Shown piece after piece: positions 47,377 through 56,721 of a stretch of 64,000 bases of DNA (the first letter of the stretch is position 1; each line of letters begins with the position of its first letter). Source of the stretch: Symsagittifera roscoffensis. Its lineage: Eukaryota > Xenacoelomorpha > Acoela > Convolutidae. The position numbers and the translations under genes were made by a program. The stretch lies in contig NC_087068.1 of the NCBI RefSeq assembly GCF_963678635.1, forward strand, positions 19,453,789 to 19,517,788. Reading direction: 5' to 3'. The notes beneath the pieces are model-generated. The model was not told the DNA's origin. It worked only from the letters and a program-made list of their open reading frames with translations, and did no database searches.

Positions 47377-50300
47377 TCATTCCATCACTTCTCCATCTTG
47401 ATCTTCAGCTTCGCTGTCTTCCAATACTTTCTCCAGCATGTCCATGGAGTTGCGGGCCGTGCCCCAACTCTCCTGTTCCAACAGCCTCGGTTTGCAACAA
47501 GGTAGCAAGTCAACATCAACCTTTTGCTCCCGGTTCCTGCAAAAGCTGTTGTGAAGACACAGGCTCACGTTTCGTTCTAGGTCAGCTCTTAAGACCTCTT
47601 TCTTCTCATCTTCAGTTACACAAGGCGCTCCAGCTACTCGCTTCACCGCCGTGGTGACCGCGTTTCTATGCGTCAGGAATGCTCTCTTATAGGCTCCTGG
47701 TCCTATATCTAGCTGGAAAGATTGATAGGCTTCCGTGTTCCTCGACATGTGACGCTTCGCGCGTTCATACATCCATGATGTCATCACTGCACGGAACCAA
47801 GGCATCAATCTTTGCCTTGACCATATTCTTTCAATGGCTTTAGGTATCCTCAGAACCTTGCAGGTGGTTCTGAAAAGATCCAATTCATTACTCATCTTCA
47901 CGTTGCTCAGCTGTTCAGGAGTCGGCACGGCCGTCTCCTGTTCACTTGTGTCCGCGTTAGCCTCCAGCCATCTCACTGCCAGCATGGCACTAACCACCAC
48001 GATTGACACCTGTTGATTCTGATCGGGCAACCCCGTAGAGTATAACTCCTCCACGTCCCATACTAGCATCAGATTCCCGCGTTTGGGGTACCACAACGTC
48101 TGCGCCAAGCAGTGGCAAAGATACTCCCCATGGGTTCTCACTATGTTCCTTCGGGTCCGATACCCTGAGGCTCCCAGCAACGGTTCCACCTCCATCAGAA
48201 TTCTGTGTAAGTCGTCTTTCTCTTCTATGGTGGGGAATTCAGTGGGTAACGCCCCACTCGCTTTCTGTTTCTGGAACTCACTCACATTGCCTTCGTTTAA
48301 TCTCAGAAACTCTTCGCCCACTACGTCTTGCAACTCGCCTTCAGATCTCTTCGGGACTGCCCGAAAGATCTTCGCCAATAAATCATATGACCTCTCCGAC
48401 ATTCTGGCCAACCTTACGCACTTTGGCACAGAGAAAAGTTGGTCAATCAACACCTGCTGTGTCCTTGCGTCCATCACCACCATGTGTGTAGGATATCTAC
48501 TACTGCAATATGGTGCGGAGCTTGAACCCACCAGATATTTTGAACCAGTCGGTTTATGATAGGCCTCACTATCTTTCAGATTCATCTCGTTCTCCAGAGC
48601 TTCTCTCCAGCCTCCGATCTTCTGCTCCATTTGCAATGCTCCAGGGAATACTTCCACGCTGAGGGACGTCACTAGCTCATGGGCACGCTCCAGGCGCTCA
48701 AGCGATTCAATCGAACTCGTCATGCTACAAAATCCCAAGGCTGTGATCAAATTTACATCCGTCACCCCATGACAGTCCGCGACCAACTCCATACCACTCT
48801 TATCCGACATGCTCAATCTTCCGTACAATCGTGCCAGTTGCCGATGCTGCTCGCTCAGCGTAACTAGGCAGTGTCCCAGGTTACAAACATGTCCTTCCAT
48901 CCCACTATGTTGAGCCAAGCATGTGCCTTGCTTCAACCAATTGCTCGATGGACCTTCCTCGGACAGCTCCGTGGATGGGTTGCCCTTCCGCTTCGTCAAC
49001 CTCATGGCCAGCAGATGATGTATCATGGCCAGATCATGCAAACTCGCTTCATCATCTAGGTCTAACGTGATATCCGCCGTCATGTCCCAGATTAAACCGG
49101 TGTTAGGATGAGGACACCAAGAAGGCTTCATGAGTTCCCACATCGTCACTAGACTGGTTTTCAAGGGACCGTCCCAAGAACCACAATCAAAACTCACTTG
49201 CCCCCTTAGCTCGGGAACCGAGGGTTCGACCACTCGTTCTTCCAAGATGATTCCCAGCTTGGGTTGTTCCACCATCAGCATCCCAGTTTCTTTAATACGT
49301 TCAACCCAGAAATTGAGTACTATGACTTGCTCATAGTCGAAGTACGCTTCCCTGGCTTCCTCGTTCACGAAGGGATTGTACGCCATCCCCGGTATGCCAG
49401 ACACATATTGGAACGACTTCAGTTTCCCTAGTGTTGCAAACTCTTTTTGTCCCTTGACTGCTTCGATCAACTCCCGGCTCACTTTCAATTCTTTGTTGGA
49501 ACATCTTCTCACTTCTTCCAACTTGCGATAGCTCTCCATGTCATTCGACTCCTTGTTTGGTACAGTCAACGGCATGTCCTGATACAGTTCCAGGAGTGCC
49601 CTAAGGAAGTTCCTTTCGCAATCAACTCCCTTTTGCCGAATGATCTTTATACATTCTCCCAAAACAGGAGTGGGGATACGATCCACCACGAACCTGACAA
49701 AGCAAAGGGCATCCTTACGCTTAGCCCATGCTATCGCAGAATCGTCTTTTGAAATCAACGCTCGCAGAGCTTCCATCAACTCCAGCTCCTGTTCCCGTGA
49801 TTTCGAATCATTACTGGCTTCATACTCCGCCTTCTTGATGCCCATCAGGCACCAAGCCAACCGTACTTGCAAATCAGTTCTCATGCAAGGATGAGCCAGG
49901 TATGCTGCCACCGTAGCAGGTGCATGCATCGACTCGTCGAAGTATCTCTGGAGGGCCGCCCTCCAGGAGATTTCTAGTAGCTTTTCCAATCCAACTTCGT
50001 TCGCTTCAGAGAACATTACCGTGCCGTATTCTTTTCGATTTAAGTTTGAATTCTCCGTGAGCTCTTTCAGATATTCCTGCATGGCTCGCTTCTCGCTCCA
50101 AGCCATCAGGTGCCCTCTCGCTGAGTTTCTCGCTTTCAACATCTCCACATAACCTCCTGCTGGATCTCCCATGTGGACTGATGCCGGCACAGTGACTCGA
50201 CTGTACTCGACCACGTCGAGTTGTCCTTCCAGCTTCAGCTTGGCTATGTTGGTCCGCGAGGGCCTGTAATCTTCAAGTCCTCCAGATCCACATTGACTGA

Positions 50301-53300
50301 TGATCTCCATCTCTAATTTAGTATCTGCCAGGGTTCGTGCTGTTTTCTTTGATCTTACGGCAGTCGTGGTCAGACCTGCCAAGAGCAAAGGGGGTATCAG
50401 ATTCTCTTTTTCTCCCCCTGTCAGCGTTGCACTATCTCCTTGCCCGCTCTCGCCTGAACGACCTGCGCTCGTTAGAGAGGTCACCACTGCGCTGGCTCTC
50501 GACTTCACCACTCTCGGGTTCATGGCTCGACTTCCTGTTTTTCCTTTTAGTCGCTTCAGCCCCTTCCTGGCTCGTCTGACAGGTAATTTCTTTGCAACCT
50601 GCTGATCATCGGCACTGTCTTCTGTTACTGACTCGGTCAGAACATCCGAATCGATGGAGTTCACTATTTTCTCCAAGACCTCACGCATGATGGGTTGGTT
50701 CAATCCCACCTTCATTATGGACTGCGTCCCATATCGCCTTATCACGTCCCATGATCTTTCCATGAAATTCACTCGGCTCCAGGTTGCCCCTGTCTTGCCT
50801 TCTAACTCACTTTGATATCTCTCCCATTCCTCTTCCGGCAGCGTTCCCAGGAAGGATACCCTCATTGATTCTTCGATTTTTCTCCTCCTTGGTGACTCAT
50901 GGAGCAATTTCTGCGGATCCCTGCTTCGGCATTCTCTCGCCTGGCTTATTGGGTCTATCGGGGATAAGTCGGCCGACGCCTCCTTTGTAGGGGACATGAA
51001 AGACGATGGCGTCATTAGCAATAGACTCCCATCGACTTCCCCATCGTCGTCTTCACTAAACCGGTATTCTAGCAAGTCTCTCTCTAACGCTCCCAGATCC
51101 GTCTCACCCGGTTTTCCCGTCTTTCCCTCGATGTCGTCGTCATCGTCCTGATCCATCAATTCATCATCACCTGCATCAGGTTTCGGCCTGGGTCCTGAAG
51201 GTCCTTGTCGTGAGTCTATGCCCGAGTCCGGCCGAGCCGGTACCGTCATGTCTCCTGCATGATAAAACAACTCATCATTCACCAGGAATTCTACAGACTC
51301 CTCGCCATGTGGTGCCAGGTCCTCTATTGTTATATATGAGCCTCCTCTGCTCTCCTTTGCCACTTCCATCATCACTACTTTCACTTCTCCTGACCACTTC
51401 AGTCTTGACCAATCATCTGTGGGAGAATACACTTCGTTCCACATTTCGGCTGAGACCTCTGGTCTCCTAGAGGGTAGCGCCTTGATCTTTTTCCTACTCC
51501 AAGCATCAGGAAATGAGAAGTCAAACGTGTGCGCGGCTGCAACATTCCAGCCGATGAAGCGCGGCTCCATCCCTTCACTCCACTTCAACATTCTCTTCTC
51601 TGCGTCGCGAGCTGCTCCGATGCGAGGGGCAATGATGGGAGATGTGACTCCCAATAACATCCTCCTTATCGGTGGATATCGAGGGCATTGGTCCGGCAGC
51701 GGCCTGGATCCGGAAAACCACGCTTGCTGGTTCTCTTTAGCGTGTGCATAGGCTTCTGGTAAGAGTGGCACTCCCATGGCCGCTCCCGTATCCTTCACTA
51801 CTGGTCTTAAGTTCCAAAGCTTCGGGTTGAACTGGATGTGAGAAAGTTCCTCACGGCCCATTCGGCACTTGAAGTGGTTGTTGAAATCCATCAACATCCA
51901 ACCTGGCTTCGCTATTCTTCCGAACAGCCTATCGTCACTGGCCAGCCCTCTCAACTTCCTCTGTTCTACCCAGTTCAGCACGGAACAGTCCACGACTGAG
52001 ACCAGGTTGACGTATAACACCGAATTCCTGTATGCCTCGACTTGCACGTCCGGGAACACGAAAGACATCACCGGTCCATACACCACCGTGACGACTTCCC
52101 GCAGTCCGTGAATCAGAGCCAACGGATCGATCCGCACCATGACTGCCAAATCTGTCAGCAAGGGCATGCCACAATATTGCTTGCACTCACTCGCATCCGT
52201 CGCCACCTTATCCTCTCCCGTGACGCTTCTGTTCTGCTGTAAAAGATATTGGAGCAGGAGAGTCCTCCAGTCTTTCATCTTCTTGAGCGAGGCGGTTTCC
52301 AACTGTGCATTGAACTCACGACTGGGTCCCTGTAGTTGTTCAGCGTAACGAAACAGCACAAGCAAATCACCCAGTCGACCGTAGGTCATGGCAATCAGGG
52401 TCAGGAGTCCATCCAATCTCAAATCTGCCAACGCATGGGTGAAGAGATTCGCCGGCCCCTTCACGAAATTTTCGTGACCAAATGTCACGTACAAGGCTAA
52501 CACCAGGCCAATCGATAAGTTCCTGATGTCTCTGACAAAACTCGCGATCAAGTTCCGGGATGCCCTAGGATAGCACGTCGACAGGAAGGATGGCGTCCAT
52601 CCCACTCCCATTCCACCCAAGATAGCATCCAATCGTTCGTACTGTGCCCTCGTGGCTAGCACGTCAGCTTGGAACTTGTCCAGTGACATCGTGTTTACGT
52701 CCTGCATCAGCTTCAACATCATGCCCCCAGCTAACTCCCGGGCATCAAACAAATTTTTCAGATACCTATGTATCTCCTTTATCACTGCCGGCGCATGCTC
52801 GAACGCGTCCTCACCCAAGGTGCACAGCCTTGGTGACAAGTACAACCATACGTTATTGTGCGGCTTCGTGTGCAAAGCCATTGTCATGAGATCTTCTTCC
52901 GCTGATGTCATGTTCTTCCTGACTATCCTGCCCTGCTCATTCTCGGCATGATCCATCTGTCTGAACCAGAGATCATCAGCCACCTGTTGTACTAACAGAT
53001 GACCGTCATCCACCCCTGGTCTTAACTTCAGCAATCTGGCAAAGTTGGACAGCTCCAACCCCAGAACCTCATCTAGCACCAACCGAGTTGTGCTACAATC
53101 TCTGAGCCCCTGTATGGCATTGGAAATATCAGCCCAGACGGCGGGAAGCTCAGATCGGGACGGGTAGTAATTGTCTGGATCTACTACTCTGTTCGGGGCA
53201 GGAATTATCACGTTGAACCTCCCCTCTGCTATCGTCGTGACCATTGTGTATGCAAACTGAAGGGGTTCTGGCAATGCAGCGTACCCTGGTGACAACACAA

Positions 53301-53649
53301 AGACCACCTTCACCACATTATGGGTGAAACGTTGTTTTGCTGCTGCTTCTACCTCAGCCATCGCCGAGAGCAATGTCATTATCGCCTCCCCTATGACATC
53401 GTTGCTCGGGATCGACCCATCCGGCAGACGTGACAATAAGCCCTTGCTTTGCAGATGATCATTTGAGACTGCAACCACTATCACCTGCGGCTCCATACTG
53501 ACTACCCTTCGTACACTTATCATCATGCCGATTGCCTGTCCCCAATCCAATTTAGGTGCCGTGAAGAAAATCAGGTCGGGCCAAAAGAGAGAACGGGGCG
53601 TGTAGAGATAATCGGAACTGGCTACGATCAGATACTTTGCAGCTTTCAT
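47377..53649 (-). CDS. Giant 2090-residue protein of unknown function (copy B)
   Basis: One uninterrupted frame of 2090 codons from the ATG at 53649 to the stop just before the polypurine tract. The same frame is open for about 43 more codons upstream, back to the TAA that ends the SGNH gene, so the true start is uncertain. Residues 1-220 alternate strand-like and helix-like segments (YLIVASSDYLYT, VIVVAVSNDHLQ, VVFVLSPGY, FNVIIPAPNR) and may be a degenerate SGNH-type domain. Residues about 810-1100 form a charged linker: an acidic run (DQDDDDDIEGK, near 830), FLGTLPEEEWE near 945, then a basic run (VRRARKGLKRLKGK, near 1030). The C-terminal half is globular-looking, with conserved blocks LMKPSWCPHP, FSVPKCVRLARMS, RLMPWFRAVMTSW and RAFLTHRNAVTTAVKR. 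No transmembrane segments, zinc knuckle or known enzyme domain were recognised. Copy A carries a broken collinear version. A structural or capsid-like role is a guess. Confidence 0.85.
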   Translation of the reverse strand: MKAAKYLIVASSDYLYTPRSLFWPDLIFFTAPKLDWGQAIGMMISVRRVVSMEPQVIVVAVSNDHLQSKGLLSRLPDGSIPSNDVIGEAIMTLLSAMAEVEAAAKQRFTHNVVKVVFVLSPGYAALPEPLQFAYTMVTTIAEGRFNVIIPAPNRVVDPDNYYPSRSELPAVWADISNAIQGLRDCSTTRLVLDEVLGLELSNFARLLKLRPGVDDGHLLVQQVADDLWFRQMDHAENEQGRIVRKNMTSAEEDLMTMALHTKPHNNVWLYLSPRLCTLGEDAFEHAPAVIKEIHRYLKNLFDARELAGGMMLKLMQDVNTMSLDKFQADVLATRAQYERLDAILGGMGVGWTPSFLSTCYPRASRNLIASFVRDIRNLSIGLVLALYVTFGHENFVKGPANLFTHALADLRLDGLLTLIAMTYGRLGDLLVLFRYAEQLQGPSREFNAQLETASLKKMKDWRTLLLQYLLQQNRSVTGEDKVATDASECKQYCGMPLLTDLAVMVRIDPLALIHGLREVVTVVYGPVMSFVFPDVQVEAYRNSVLYVNLVSVVDCSVLNWVEQRKLRGLASDDRLFGRIAKPGWMLMDFNNHFKCRMGREELSHIQFNPKLWNLRPVVKDTGAAMGVPLLPEAYAHAKENQQAWFSGSRPLPDQCPRYPPIRRMLLGVTSPIIAPRIGAARDAEKRMLKWSEGMEPRFIGWNVAAAHTFDFSFPDAWSRKKIKALPSRRPEVSAEMWNEVYSPTDDWSRLKWSGEVKVVMMEVAKESRGGSYITIEDLAPHGEESVEFLVNDELFYHAGDMTVPARPDSGIDSRQGPSGPRPKPDAGDDELMDQDDDDDIEGKTGKPGETDLGALERDLLEYRFSEDDDGEVDGSLLLMTPSSFMSPTKEASADLSPIDPISQARECRSRDPQKLLHESPRRRKIEESMRVSFLGTLPEEEWERYQSELEGKTGATWSRVNFMERSWDVIRRYGTQSIMKVGLNQPIMREVLEKIVNSIDSDVLTESVTEDSADDQQVAKKLPVRRARKGLKRLKGKTGSRAMNPRVVKSRASAVVTSLTSAGRSGESGQGDSATLTGGEKENLIPPLLLAGLTTTAVRSKKTARTLADTKLEMEIISQCGSGGLEDYRPSRTNIAKLKLEGQLDVVEYSRVTVPASVHMGDPAGGYVEMLKARNSARGHLMAWSEKRAMQEYLKELTENSNLNRKEYGTVMFSEANEVGLEKLLEISWRAALQRYFDESMHAPATVAAYLAHPCMRTDLQVRLAWCLMGIKKAEYEASNDSKSREQELELMEALRALISKDDSAIAWAKRKDALCFVRFVVDRIPTPVLGECIKIIRQKGVDCERNFLRALLELYQDMPLTVPNKESNDMESYRKLEEVRRCSNKELKVSRELIEAVKGQKEFATLGKLKSFQYVSGIPGMAYNPFVNEEAREAYFDYEQVIVLNFWVERIKETGMLMVEQPKLGIILEERVVEPSVPELRGQVSFDCGSWDGPLKTSLVTMWELMKPSWCPHPNTGLIWDMTADITLDLDDEASLHDLAMIHHLLAMRLTKRKGNPSTELSEEGPSSNWLKQGTCLAQHSGMEGHVCNLGHCLVTLSEQHRQLARLYGRLSMSDKSGMELVADCHGVTDVNLITALGFCSMTSSIESLERLERAHELVTSLSVEVFPGALQMEQKIGGWREALENEMNLKDSEAYHKPTGSKYLVGSSSAPYCSSRYPTHMVVMDARTQQVLIDQLFSVPKCVRLARMSERSYDLLAKIFRAVPKRSEGELQDVVGEEFLRLNEGNVSEFQKQKASGALPTEFPTIEEKDDLHRILMEVEPLLGASGYRTRRNIVRTHGEYLCHCLAQTLWYPKRGNLMLVWDVEELYSTGLPDQNQQVSIVVVSAMLAVRWLEANADTSEQETAVPTPEQLSNVKMSNELDLFRTTCKVLRIPKAIERIWSRQRLMPWFRAVMTSWMYERAKRHMSRNTEAYQSFQLDIGPGAYKRAFLTHRNAVTTAVKRVAGAPCVTEDEKKEVLRADLERNVSLCLHNSFCRNREQKVDVDLLPCCKPRLLEQESWGTARNSMDMLEKVLEDSEAEDQDGEVME

Positions 53650-53784
53650 CTCTAAGGGATCGTAAGCTGCGAACAGGCCGTCGCCTATTGGGGCCTTCAG
53701 TTTCCCATATCTCTGGTCATCTCCATCTACCGTGGTCGTTCGGGGGTAGTCCCTTGAATACTCACCAGGCGTCTGACCAGGTGG

Positions 53785-55650
53785 TTAAGCGAACTGCCTG
53801 TACATTTTATGATGCTTGTTTTTGGGCTTGTTCTCTACCTGAAACTTGCCTCTTCGAGCAGGTGGCGTCAATTCCTGGGCTCTCTGTCGGACGTCCGTAA
53901 GGGATCGCGTGTTCAAGGGTCCAAAGGTGTTGTCCTGAGGCAATCCATTCAAGTCTGCATGTCGGATCGTAGTCGTAGAGCTGAACTGCTCCTGCTCTGC
54001 TAGCAGCCAATCCACGCCTGCTATCCGATACAATCGCGACACCGTGGGACTTTCTCCGCCAATCATTCTCATCGCGTCCTCCCGACACGTCAGGGTATTC
54101 ATGTTCAATTTCGTGGACATGTCTGTCTTATACTGTCCCCAATGACTCGGGTCTGATCGGTTCCAAAGCAGCAGGCTGCCTGGTTCAACTCCCTCCGCAG
54201 GCACGGCGCTCGTAGACGGTCCTGCTGCTGGAGCAGGGTTTGCCGTGGCGGGCGGATCGCTCCTCCTAGACACGGTCTGGGAGTTATTTCTGTTCTGAAC
54301 CACTGATCTGCCGAGTCGGCTTTCAAGCGGTTGTGTTCTGGGAGGAGGAGCAGTCCCTAGCCTCTCTCTCACGTTTGAGCTCGGAGCGGTGGGTGCGGCT
54401 ACAGCCGTCTCCATCGCCAAGGGCCCTAGGCGGTTGACGAGGGATACGGGCACGCTTGCCCTTATTCTACTTCCTCCGGTCGTTGAGCTAGTCCGAGCCA
54501 GAGAACTGGTCGCCCTCGATTCCTGCTCCATTTCCCTCAATTGCGTCTGGAATACATCATTCATCCAGTGCCTCCCTCGTTGGGTGTTGAAATGTATCCC
54601 ATCCCTGGTAAGCGCAATGTGATCAATCATGCGCAGCGTGTTTTCGAGATCTAGAAGTCGCAACTCGCCAGGGTTGTTTCTCACCAGGTTACGGACCATT
54701 TCGTTCCACCGTGTCACGTTGCCATTCATGAAATCTGCCACTGTGGTGCCCACCAGCGGGTTTTGTGGTATCGTGCACAGCACCACAAACCTGGGCCTAT
54801 ACTTCTCTTTCAGTTCATTCAGGAGGCATACCAGCAGAGGCTCCCACTTGCACTCGGGAGTCACTGGGGCTCTCGAGACGTCGTTAGTTCCTAGCATTAT
54901 CACCAGCGTATCCAGGTGATCCTCGCTTTGGAATTCCATCATCTTGATGACCTGAGCCACTGAAGCTCCTTCAAAGGACAAAGTGGTCGTCTGACCATAG
55001 ACGAAGATCTCATTCAGATCCCTCACCAAACTGTCTCCTATGATCAGGTGGCGACTCCCTGGGGGAATCACCTGATCGCTCGTAGCGGGGTTCCAGCTCA
55101 TGTCATTCAGGCAGGCTCGAGGTTGCTCCGCAGCTACTTGCGTGAACTGGTGCCGTGTCATCAGATTCTTCCTAATATCTACCACGTGGGACTTTTGATA
55201 GGTTCTGCCATGCGCAGTCCCCGAGGGCACTATCGTGTGGGGTGCTCGCTCCGAGCTATTAGATGACCGATCACGACGCTGGGAAGGAACGATCCTACCC
55301 AATGTCCGTCCAGTGGTTCGGCTGATCTCATCCATCGTTGCTCTGGCCACTTGGTTGAACGATTCTTGGAACTGAGGAGCGAGGTAAGTGTCAGAAGGGT
55401 CTGGTATCGTGAACCTTTGACTAGAAGCAGACAGTCGTGTCTGCTGAGGAGCCTCGGGCTCTCTCGATGCACGTAAATCCAGAACCTCGGGCCGTCTCGA
55501 TACACACAGCTCCTGGGCTGTTGTCCCGGGGCGTGTGTCGTTGGATCCCTCCGAGGATCTCATGCTCGCCAGAACTTCCGGTGACACTTGGCTCACCTTC
55601 GCCATATACAGCTCCTTCAGGTGCTTTATTTCATCCTCCTTATAAGTCAC
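53785..55650 (-). CDS. SGNH-hydrolase protein of the giant element (copy B)
   Basis: 621 codons. An SGNH/GDSL hydrolase domain lies at about residues 200-380: HLIIGDSLVRDL near 205 (nucleophile Ser), SFEGASVAQVI (block II Gly), VIMLGTNDVSR near 255 (block III Gly and Asn) and TRDGIHFNTQRG near 350 (Asp and His). All four catalytic blocks look intact. The first ~40 residues continue a coiled coil begun in the upstream frame (55695-56246). The C-terminal part has RLG repeats (NRLGPLA, ERLGTAP, SRLGRSV). A TAA at 53785 ends it, but the same frame continues open into the giant ORF. SGNH enzymes are esterases or lipases, and related domains occur in ORF1 proteins of some LINEs. The substrate is unknown. 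Confidence 0.85.
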   Translation of the reverse strand: MTYKEDEIKHLKELYMAKVSQVSPEVLASMRSSEGSNDTRPGTTAQELCVSRRPEVLDLRASREPEAPQQTRLSASSQRFTIPDPSDTYLAPQFQESFNQVARATMDEISRTTGRTLGRIVPSQRRDRSSNSSERAPHTIVPSGTAHGRTYQKSHVVDIRKNLMTRHQFTQVAAEQPRACLNDMSWNPATSDQVIPPGSRHLIIGDSLVRDLNEIFVYGQTTTLSFEGASVAQVIKMMEFQSEDHLDTLVIMLGTNDVSRAPVTPECKWEPLLVCLLNELKEKYRPRFVVLCTIPQNPLVGTTVADFMNGNVTRWNEMVRNLVRNNPGELRLLDLENTLRMIDHIALTRDGIHFNTQRGRHWMNDVFQTQLREMEQESRATSSLARTSSTTGGSRIRASVPVSLVNRLGPLAMETAVAAPTAPSSNVRERLGTAPPPRTQPLESRLGRSVVQNRNNSQTVSRRSDPPATANPAPAAGPSTSAVPAEGVEPGSLLLWNRSDPSHWGQYKTDMSTKLNMNTLTCREDAMRMIGGESPTVSRLYRIAGVDWLLAEQEQFSSTTTIRHADLNGLPQDNTFGPLNTRSLTDVRQRAQELTPPARRGKFQVENKPKNKHHKMYRQFA

Positions 55651-55694
55651 CTGTAGATCTTCGTATTTCTTCTTCCATTCGTCTCTTTCTCGAG

Positions 55695-56246
55695 CTATTG
55701 CCCTATACTCCTAGAGTTTTGCACACAGCTCGCTCTGATCTTTCTCCTTTTTTCCAGCGTCTCGATCGTCTCCGACGTCTGGATCTCTATTTCACTCACC
55801 CTCACTTTCTTCGAAGGAGGAGCAGCTGTAGGGGAGTCGACCGAATGTGACGGGCCGGGCCCATCACGTTGTCTCTTTGCTCCAATGAGTGGCTGCGCCG
55901 GTTGGACTGGTAAGGGCATCTCACCTAGCCGGTGGTCCCTCTGTTCGCCTAGTCCTGGCTCACGAGCCAGGTCGTGGCCAGACATTTCTCCATGCCTCCA
56001 TCTCATCAGTCGATTTCGGCCTCTCTCGGCGGTCCCGGACTCACCGAAGGCCAACATCAACACGACTTCCGTAGGGCGATTCCCTCGACCCTCTCGTCCT
56101 AATGCATTGAGGAGCGCGACCACAAACATCGCCAGCCCCGGGTCTTCTCGTGTGAAATCATAATCGATCAGCCGCTGATAGATCTCGTCTAGAGTCGCTC
56201 CTAGACTCGCTGAGAGGAATTCCATGAGTTCGTTCGTATCACCCAT
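55695..56246 (-). CDS. N-terminal part of the coiled-coil/SGNH protein (copy B)
   Basis: Starts ATG at 56246 in a good context (AAGAAATGG on the element strand). Residues 1-75 form a small predicted-helical domain conserved in copy A (EDPGLAMFVVALLNALG, RGNRPTEVVLML). A Pro/Ser linker with a basic NLS-like patch (PPSKKVRV) follows, then a coiled coil begins (SETIETLEK). The frame is lost in an A/G run near 55745. The neighbouring frame then carries the coiled coil on, through one TAG, into the 621-codon frame at 55650. Copy A supports a single protein across this point. Most likely this is one gene with an indel and a nonsense change, or assembly errors. Confidence 0.7.
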   Translation of the reverse strand: MGDTNELMEFLSASLGATLDEIYQRLIDYDFTREDPGLAMFVVALLNALGREGRGNRPTEVVLMLAFGESGTAERGRNRLMRWRHGEMSGHDLAREPGLGEQRDHRLGEMPLPVQPAQPLIGAKRQRDGPGPSHSVDSPTAAPPSKKVRVSEIEIQTSETIETLEKRRKIRASCVQNSRSIGQ

Positions 56247-56721
56247 TTCTTATCGTGTTGATTCTTGCTGTCGTGTAGTGTCTTCCTGTCTCGTTTCGAT
56301 TCAATGGATTCAATAAACAATTTTTGATCAATCAAGATCTAAAAAACAAGTCGCGACTTAAAACCATCATTTTTGGATACAACATCATCCAACTCTTTAA
56401 AACTCTCCATTGAAATTCTCTTCTTAATTCTGATTTAAAAATTTAGCACCAAGGTGGATCGTCCACCTTTACCTTTGTCAGAGTAGCACGAATGAGCGCT
56501 GTCACCTTGATGACCTGGAGTACCCCAGGTCTTTTATGACACAAAACATAAAACATATCATAACAATAACATAACACATAAACACATAAACATCACACAC
56601 CTATGCCATCACATAAAAACATGTTCCCTAATACTGTACCTAAAACCTAACCTAATCTAAAACTTGACCCTAATTCTTATCGAGTAACTTAATAAAAACC
56701 ACTTATCGCCGAGCGCAATTC
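56247..56721 (-). other. AT-rich spacer between pol and the second gene, copy B
   Basis: Non-coding, 475 bp. It holds two strong hairpins, AAGGTGG-ATCGT-CCACCTT at 56453-56471 and GACCTGG-AGTACC-CCAGGTC at 56511-56530, next to an ACATAAC/ACACATAAAC-rich run at 56543-56601. On the element strand CTTGTTTTTTAG|ATC near 56338 is a good splice-acceptor match, about 90 nt before the ATG at 56246. It could supply a spliced or separately promoted transcript for the downstream genes. Confidence 0.6.

Noticed and set aside
47304-47657. Plus-strand open frame of 117 codons over the end of the giant ORF
   Set aside because: It is antisense to the 2090-codon gene and the polypurine tract, is rich in Ser, Leu and Pro as expected for a shadow frame, and has no motif.
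55730-55750. Programmed -1 frameshift in the A/G run of the coiled-coil gene
   Set aside because: The codons there do not form a standard X-XXY-YYZ slippery heptamer, and a further in-frame TAG follows, so mutation or assembly error is more likely.
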